Shown here piece by piece: positions 57,899 to 64,000 of a stretch of 64,000 nt of DNA (its first letter is position 1; every line of letters starts with the position of its first letter). The position numbers and the translations under genes were made by a program. The notes beneath the pieces are model-generated. The model ran no database searches. It was not told the DNA's origin and was given only the letters and a program-made list of their open reading frames with translations. Source of the DNA: Rostrohypoxylon terebratum (taxonomy: Eukaryota > Ascomycota > Sordariomycetes > Xylariales > Hypoxylaceae); contig MU385951.1 in assembly GCA_022497145.1 (NCBI GenBank), positions 1 to 64,000 on the forward strand, given 5' to 3'.

Positions 57899-59632
57899 TC
57901 AATGCCAGGCAATCTTGTGTTGGTCATTCCGAGCTTGGCTCTCAACAGCCGCTTCTGTCTTGGTCTCTAGCATCTGGGCTAGCTTTTCATCGACACGTCT
58001 GAACATGGCTGCATGGTACTGAGTCAGCTATATCATATACCTTCCGCGGAGATCGTGAAGTACGTAATAAGATTAGTGTTGACTCACCATAGGCCTCGTC
58101 CCTGATCCACTTTGTATGCGCGCCGCTGAGGTGAGCACAGACGTTACTGATGAACCGCTCCTGCGCGCCCTCCTGCGTGGCCATGACGTGCCATAAGGCT
58201 GTAGACTGCTCGAAGTCCTTGTCAGTCACCTCCGAGGAGAACACCACAGGAACTGGGTTGCTAGCTGCTGCCTGGTCTAGCCCGCCGTTTCGCCGAGTCT
58301 GGGTCTGTCCCTCTTGTCCATATTGGAGGAATCGAGCCGGTTTGAGCTTCGCGCCGATGTAGCTCGGGTCTCCCCCATAATTGGAGGTGAAGTTCATGGC
58401 CCCGTCACGCTCGATTGGGCAGTAGACCTCACTTTTAGGGGCGTTGGTAGGCAGGGACTGGTAGTTCACACCTAGCCGATAGCGAGCCGCGTCAGGGTAA
58501 GCGAACATGCGCGCTTGCAACATCGGGTCCGGGCTAGCGTCGATGCCAGAGACCATGGTGCTTGGGCTAAACGAGGCCTGCTCGATCTCCACGAACCAGT
58601 TCGAGGGGTTCTTGTTAAGGGTCATGCGGCCGACTCTACGTCTAGGGTATTTGCCGAGAGGCCAGGTTTTAGTCACGTCGAAGATGTCGATGGGAGCGTC
58701 GGCGATGTCCTCTGGGCACATGACCTGCACGTACATATCCCACGAAGGGAAGTTTCCTGATCGAATGGCATCTTGCAGGTCCCCAACATTCTTATCTGGA
58801 TCGGTACCAGCTAATATGGCCCCTTCTTCATCCGTGTAATAGTGGATACCTTGGTTCGTAAGGAAGTGAATACGAACGTAGTGGTATGAGCCATCAGCTT
58901 TGGTGAACTTATAGGTGTGGCCACTATAAGCGTTCACGTGTCGAAAGGAAGCTGGAATCCCTCGATCTCCGAAGAGGAACATCAAAGCATGGATGGATTC
59001 CTGGTTATGGACGTGAAAGTCCCAGAATATATCTGAACTGGCAACTTATGTGGAGTCAGAGGCTGCTGAGGCAAGGGAAGGGAGGCGATGCTTACTATTA
59101 GTCCTTGGATCACGTTTGTGGCTACGATTCAATGAAGGGAACTTCGTTGGGTCACGAACGAAGAATACGGGCTTTACATATGTCAGCAGTACGTTTGGAC
59201 AATTAGCGATCGTAAGATATAACGCACATGGTTGTTGAACACGAAGTCATGATTTCCTTGGGAAGTTTTGAACTTCATAGCGAAGCCCCTGAAGTCCCTT
59301 ACACTATCCGCCGATCCACTTTGAGGACCAACAGTAGATATACGAGCGAGAACTTCAGTCTTCTTGCCGACACCAGTCAAGAAATCAGCGTCTGTAAGAT
59401 CAGAAATATCATCAGTGACCTCGAAGTATCCTCTTGCTCCTCCGGCCTTAGCGTGGACAGCCCGTTCAGGGATTCTCTCCCGAGAAAAGTGTGCTAAATT
59501 CTCCAGAAGCTGGGTAGATGTGAGTAGGACGAAGCCTCCGCCGCCGCCGCCAGTTCGTATTTGAACTGAGGTATCGTTCCTTGGAAGAGGGGTACCCTCT
59601 GCTAAGGTATAATAGGGTGTTGCTTGTGCCAT
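57899..59632 (-). CDS. Monofunctional heme catalase
   Basis: Hydrogen-peroxide-degrading catalase of 515 aa from exons 59632-59228, 59171-59096, 59044-58088 and 58008-57899. Distal His60 (RAVHAKAG), Asn133 (FNNHPVFF) and proximal heme ligand Tyr343 (MFAYPDAARYRLG) have exactly the same spacings (73 and 210) as human His75, Asn148 and Tyr358. That supports the third-exon acceptor, an AAG, over the nearer CAG. RERIPERAVHAK and IFWDFHVHNQESIH are family landmarks. The last exon (MFRRVDEKLAQMLETK) lies beyond the apparent end of the main open frame. No signal peptide, so a cytosolic or peroxisomal small-subunit catalase is likely. It may protect against peroxide from uncoupled P450 or flavoenzyme activity nearby. 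Confidence 0.93.
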
Positions 59633-60314
59633 GATGGAAAATTCTCAAGAGCAAAGTTTTGTATGACTTCAATTCGATGGTCGATACTATACGTAGTTAT
59701 CAGATAGATTTCGCTTGTTTATATATGAAGCTCTATAGGTAGGTACCTAGTAGGTATAGGTAGGTATAGGTAGGTTGAATATTGGGGCTGAATAAGCACA
59801 ACTTGATGATAAAGCGCACTGCAGCAGTTGTGATGTAGTTGCATACAATATGACTGACATGAGTTGAGTATGATCTATTGATCTTCTAAGCAGAGACATA
59901 ATGGAGTTATTCGCTAGGTATGTGATACTTTCTACCTCGATATGATTCAGGACACGGATGATTCTCCTATAGGTAATACAACATACATACCTGCAGAAAG
60001 TTAGGTAGGCGACTGAGGTTGAAACGGTATTACTGTTTACGGGAAACTGGAATTAGGTAATGGCCATTTTCCGAAGTCCGAATTGCCATATATCTGACAC
60101 TTGAAGGTCATATGCTGCATTCGGTGCAGTTCGGGTTATACTCGGGTTGTGTTCAATATCTGAGGTACGGAACAATCAAATTAGGTGCCATATCTCGGAA
60201 CGTTCAACAATAAAATTCTAAATACGCACAGCCATTCTTAACTGCCAGCTACTCAGACATGGACTTGGTCATGCCCCAATAGTCGAATTCTATATGACAG
60301 AGTCAACCGTGCAG
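59633..60314. other. Intergenic, catalase promoter
   Basis: Upstream of the catalase and downstream of the regulator gene. Contains a GGTAGGTA-rich tract at 59734-59776. Confidence 0.5.
59734..59776. repeat. TAGGTA-rich degenerate tandem tract
   Basis: Repeated TATAGGTAGG/TAGGTACC words about 100 bp upstream of the catalase start codon. Confidence 0.7.
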
Positions 60315-61150
60315 TTACAAAGCCTTCATGATTTTAATAAGATCGTCAATTCTCGATTCGTATTTCGCTCGTTGTTGGTTAACATCCTCTCGATGTTTTA
60401 CTTTTAATGCCTTAATACCCAATTCATATTTCTCTTTTTCTGCCTTCAGAATTTCCTGAAATTCCTCCTCCATGTGCTGAATTATCCCTTTCAGTCGTTC
60501 GACCTCCTCAACGGCAGCGGATCGACTGCTTATATTATTTTCCTTGATACGTTTTGTCGGAGGAAGATCTGGCGTGTAAAATCTCGAGACGTAACCATTA
60601 GAATCGGATATTTTAGACGCTGGTTTGTAGATAGAGGGGACAATTTTCGCGGCAATTGCTCGATGTCTTGCGTGGTGTGGTTCATTTTCAACATTGGTGG
60701 TCTCGGAAATACTTTCTTCGTCCCCTTGTCTGACAATGAACTCATCAAATTCCCTCTTGGTCCGGGGTTCTGTGCAGGGATGGTTTCTCGCTATACAAAA
60801 TTCGCATTTGTCTGGCCACCTTCTATTCCCTGGATGACACTGATGTGGATTAATAACGACACAATAGCAACAGAGTAGACATGAACTGACAGATTCATGG
60901 GCCTTGCGACAGTAATCACACTTGGAGAACATCCGGGTTGGAATCTGAAAACCAGGGGTGCCTTTTTGGGGTGGGCAATCGAAACCATTCTCTAGGCATC
61001 GGTCACAAGCGTCACCTTGTCGCGTCCATGTGCACTATTCATCCTATCAGCATCGTATGAGCTAGGTAGTGGTGTTCATACTTTTTGCTTTTGGCGGCGA
61101 CATATTCCGCAGCGTCGAGTAGGAGTTGAGGAAGAGCCATCTGGAGACAT
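60315..61150 (-). CDS. Regulator with two tandem Zn2Cys6 clusters and coiled coil
   Basis: Predicted nuclear DNA-binding protein, 245 aa, from exons 61150-61082, 61034-60891 and 60839-60315. Removing the 47-nt intron creates cluster 1: Cys14, 17, 24, 33, 36, 43 (CGIC-x6-C-x8-CDRC-x6-C). Removing the 51-nt intron creates cluster 2: Cys62, 65, 72, 83, 86, 93 (CDYC-x6-C-x10-CEFC-x6-C). Both introns are phase 0 and lie immediately before the third Cys, pointing to an internal duplication. The last 75 residues form a charged coiled coil (VEEVERLKGIIQHMEEEFQE onward), and there is no long fungal transcription-factor domain. It lies among the 39-63 kb redox genes and is a candidate local regulator. 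The second intron is a multiple of three, so an unspliced form is also open. Confidence 0.75.
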
Positions 61151-61782
61151 GATGGCCTAAATATCACTTAGACTTGGATGTCGCGCCGATTATATAGTAC
61201 ACGACAGAACTGTGATCATAGGCCTCTTGACTAAAAGAACCATTTTCACCAAAGATAATGTCTACTAGGCCGCTTAGTAGGTACCTACCTAGGTAGGTGA
61301 ATAATTGTTAGTACTGTAAAAACGATGCCTCTCTTTCGCCGCTTTCGTAAGTACTACATTCCAATTAGATTTAGTGGCGGCAGCTGAAACGAATTTTCAC
61401 AGGGGGTAATTTAATGGCTGCAAGTTATCAATAGAAGACTCAACATAATAATAAATGATGTACGAAGTATCAACTTGGTCAGACAAGCAAAGACAAGCAA
61501 AACATCCGTGCAGCGGGAGGAAAGAAACCATGCTGAAAAATTGCATGCTCGACCTTGAAACTGTAGGTATTGAATGCCTACTAGGCAGGCACCACTGTTC
61601 AATTCCGGCGCGTTTTACTCCGCGGTGACCCACTCCGGTCGGCATCCACCCGGGTCTAACGATGGCAATTTCTCCAAATTTCTCCGTTCCTTCCCTAAGA
61701 GAGCAAATATCGACGACGTCCGTGAACTTCTGACTGTGTTGCGATAGCCGTGGCGGCCAGCATTTCGCAGAACATATCATTG
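61151..61782. other. Intergenic, promoter of the double-cluster regulator
   Basis: Contains a palindromic GGTACCTACCTAGGTAGG tract at about 61281-61298. No gene recognised. Confidence 0.5.
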
Positions 61783-62989
61783 TTACAGCGTATACACGAA
61801 CTTGGCCGCACTAATCCGTCCCGCCTTCAACTCCTCCAACCCCTTCAACACGCCTTCCAATCCTTTCCCACCATGATTCACTACCGTCCGAATCGGCTTG
61901 ATAGTTCCGTTCGCCAACAGCTCTCTCGTCGTCTCGAGGAACCTACCCGCATGTTCATACTCGTCCTGTTTCGCATCCTCGACTTCACCGTTCCATCCGT
62001 ACGGCTCACCCATGACGTCGTACCCTTGGTGGAAAATCGGTCCTTCGACCTTGGCATTGATGCCGTGCACAAGGTCCTTATCCACCTCAATGAGTATCGC
62101 ATACTTGCTCGGCAGCTCGTCGCTGAGGGCATTCGCGATCAGCTCTCCGCCGGTTCCGGTGCAGTCCCACGCCAGCGTGAGCTTGTTATCCGTCAGGGCC
62201 CTGATCTCCGCTCCGGCGGTGGGGGACCGGTAGTCGAAGACCGAGTCCGCGCCTAGGCTCTTCAGGAGCTCGAAGTTATGCGGCGAGGAGGTCGCTATGA
62301 CGGTAAGACCCGAGAGCTTCGCGTACTGGATTCCGTAGATGCCTGTCGCAGTGCTACCGCCATTGATAAGGATCGAGTACGGCGTCTTGGTGGGCTCTGT
62401 AGGCCAAGGGAGTTTGAGGACTTTGTATAGACCTTGAGCCTGCAGTTTATATTAGTATCGACTTGATGCCACGTAATTGTCTTGTTGAATAGCTGGCGCT
62501 TGAATCTAAGCAGGGGATCTGACACGTACCACCGTGATCGTGGACACGCCTAGGGTGGCGGCTTGCTCGTCGGTGATATTGTCCGGGATATGAATTTGGA
62601 TCCCTTCTTTAGCGACGGTGTAATCTCCAAATGATCCACGATCTGGCTGGACTTCGTTTCTAATTGAATGAATTAATACCTAATTGGCAGTTTGGTCGCA
62701 CAAGGGTGCAACATGGCAACACCACTTACCCTGCATTGACGAGTCCTGCTATGCGATCACCCTTCTTAAACTTCGTCACGCCGGGGCCGAGCTCTTCTAC
62801 GACTCCGGCGTAGTCTACGCCGATTCTAATACCAGCAGTTACTCTGTATTCGATGGTCTTCCAATCTACTGGGTTTAGACCGACCGCGGTGACCTTGACG
62901 AGAATAGAGCCATCCCTTAACTGAGGCTTTCCTACATCACGAATTTCGGCTTTACCCTTCTCGACGGCGACGATAGCCTTTCCCGACAT
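61783..62989 (-). CDS. MDR-superfamily zinc-independent reductase (enoyl/quinone reductase type)
   Basis: NADPH-dependent medium-chain dehydrogenase/reductase of 348 aa from exons 62989-62730, 62659-62530 and 62439-61783, in frame. The N-terminal GroES-like domain has VTAVGLNPVDWKTIEY and VGVDYAGVVEELGPGVT-like sequence, without the catalytic-zinc Cys/His set. The cofactor motif is LINGGSTATGIYGIQYAKL, followed by SPHNFELLKSLGADSVFDY. The shape matches the ToxD/LovC-like trans-acting enoyl reductases and fungal zinc-binding dehydrogenase-like proteins common in secondary-metabolite clusters. No partner PKS is visible. A CCTAGGTCC tract lies about 90 bp upstream of the start codon. Confidence 0.87.
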
Positions 62990-64000
62990 GGTTAATATTT
63001 TCTGGGCTGGTACATAGTTTGGGTAATGAAGATATGTTGAAGACGAGTTTTAAATTGAGTTTAGCTGTGTATCACCTAGGTCCTAGGTCCAGGTCCTAGG
63101 TCCAGGTATATATACCCCAAATATGTTATTCGTCTTTAGATCATGTCTGTATAACGCCATCCTGGATTTATAATCATCTGTGTAGCTATGAAAAGAGAGG
63201 GCTTTGATGACAAATATCGACCGAAATATCATGCTCGGATCGTACATATGACGATTTACGTAGTATTGACTCCCTGCTCTAGGACAGTCGGTATGCATAA
63301 CCGCCTGATAGGAAGCTTTAATCAACGGTTCCTAAAACTCCCAAGAATGCAAATTTCAGCCAGGAGATATCGTTCCAACAGGTACTTAAGTCTTAAGGTA
63401 ACACTGAGAACTAACTGAAAGCCAGGTGAGAATAGAACGAGCCCGATGAAATTACCGAGCAACCCTAATAGGGCGAGTGAATGGTGAATGCTCACTAGGT
63501 ACTATGCTGTGATGTCTTAAAGAGTGATATTCGCACCATACCTCTCTATTCAGAATTACTCAGCAATCGTATCTCGGCCAAATTGGCCAGACCCGCACAA
63601 CCTTGGAAATGATCTCCAAGAATGATAGCCCGAGTTTAGGAGCCTTCAAGCACCTCCAAGGCTCTTGCCAGGGGCACATCAACGCCCCTTGTTAAACTAC
63701 AATATAAGGTAAACAAAGTTATTTCAACAACTACTAGGTAATCTGGAAGACATATTACTCAATCATTTATTCCCTTTGTTCTTATTTAAGAAACTTTGAA
63801 ATTTTTGCGGGGAAAAAAGTGACATAATACCGCCCCTAAACTCGGGCAGAAGGATGAAACAGCTGAAGCGGATAAGGCTGGTTAAACAATAAGCTTCCAG
63901 GTCCAAACCCTTGTCAAGGATTTAGGTACCCTATCCCAAATTCCAACCCCAGGAGGTAGGTACGTAGAAGAGGGGGCCATTATTACCTGCCGGAATACGA
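62990..64000. other. Intergenic to window end, no gene recognised
   Basis: Promoter of the MDR gene (left) and unassigned sequence. The open frames at 63083-63418 have no family features. Confidence 0.45.
63075..63107. repeat. CCTAGGTCC tandem tract
   Basis: Four CCTAGGTCC-like units interleaved with CCAGGT, matching the tract at 4985-5028 in composition. Confidence 0.75.

Noticed and set aside
61750..62256. Plus-strand open frame of 168 aa across the MDR reductase
   Set aside because: Antisense shadow of exon 3, which carries clear MDR sequence.
39318..62989. Gliotoxin-type (epipolythiodioxopiperazine) cluster
   Set aside because: A GST-like gene, M19 dipeptidase, P450s and transporter are present, but no NRPS, C-S lyase, oxidoreductase GliT or methyltransferase is seen, so the label is not justified.
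1..64000. tRNA genes, rRNA genes and CRISPR arrays
   Set aside because: I found no convincing B-box/A-box pair, rRNA core sequence or regularly spaced direct repeats by reading; a tRNAscan-SE run would be decisive.

Overview
The window reads as nuclear DNA of a filamentous ascomycete (Pezizomycotina, most likely a Sordariomycete). Genes are monocistronic, lie on both strands and carry short introns (mostly 45-130 nt) with GTAAGT/GTATGT-type donors and CTAAC/CTGAC-like branch sites. The gene content is also fungal: Zn2Cys6 regulators, a DHN-melanin trihydroxynaphthalene reductase close to the Magnaporthe enzyme, GH3 and CE5 xylan enzymes, P450s and a Dal5-type MFS permease. No tRNA, rRNA or CRISPR was recognised. 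I built exon structures by hand from splice signals, reading frame and family motifs; most junctions are checked by frame and by motifs they restore.

Layout. 1-22 kb is a housekeeping-like block: an alpha/beta hydrolase, a Ser-rich conserved phosphoprotein, a large Zn2Cys6 regulator, a candidate XPF-like meiotic protein (Zip2/SHOC1 type), a TCAB1/Swt21-like WD40 protein, a PQ-loop membrane protein, an R3H-associated protein and an F-box protein. A 369-bp MITE-like element with perfect 41-bp inverted repeats and TA flanks sits just upstream of the WD40 gene. 22-26 kb is a gene-poor AT-rich stretch. 26-39 kb holds the melanin reductase, an AAA ATPase, a large fungal-specific gene split by one in-frame stop, a GH3 beta-xylosidase and a DUF1308 protein.

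39-63 kb is an accessory region dense in redox, transport and processing genes: FAD monooxygenase, secreted RidA-like protein, CE5 acetylxylan esterase with a GPI-type tail, aldo-keto reductase with a hydrophobic leader, a small 4-exon gene, GST-like protein, P450, MFS permease, M19 dipeptidase, second P450, catalase, a regulator with two tandem Zn2Cys6 clusters, and an MDR-type reductase. It looks like a tailoring or detoxification cluster with its own regulator and transporter, but no PKS, NRPS or terpene synthase is visible.

Most worth a second look: the double Zn2Cys6 gene (60.3-61.2 kb), whose two clusters are each interrupted by a phase-0 intron directly before the third Cys; the cluster without a backbone enzyme; the nonsense-split gene; the MITE; telomere-like hexamers inside the GST-like gene's intron; and C-terminal-tail repeats that run past the stop codon of the large regulator.
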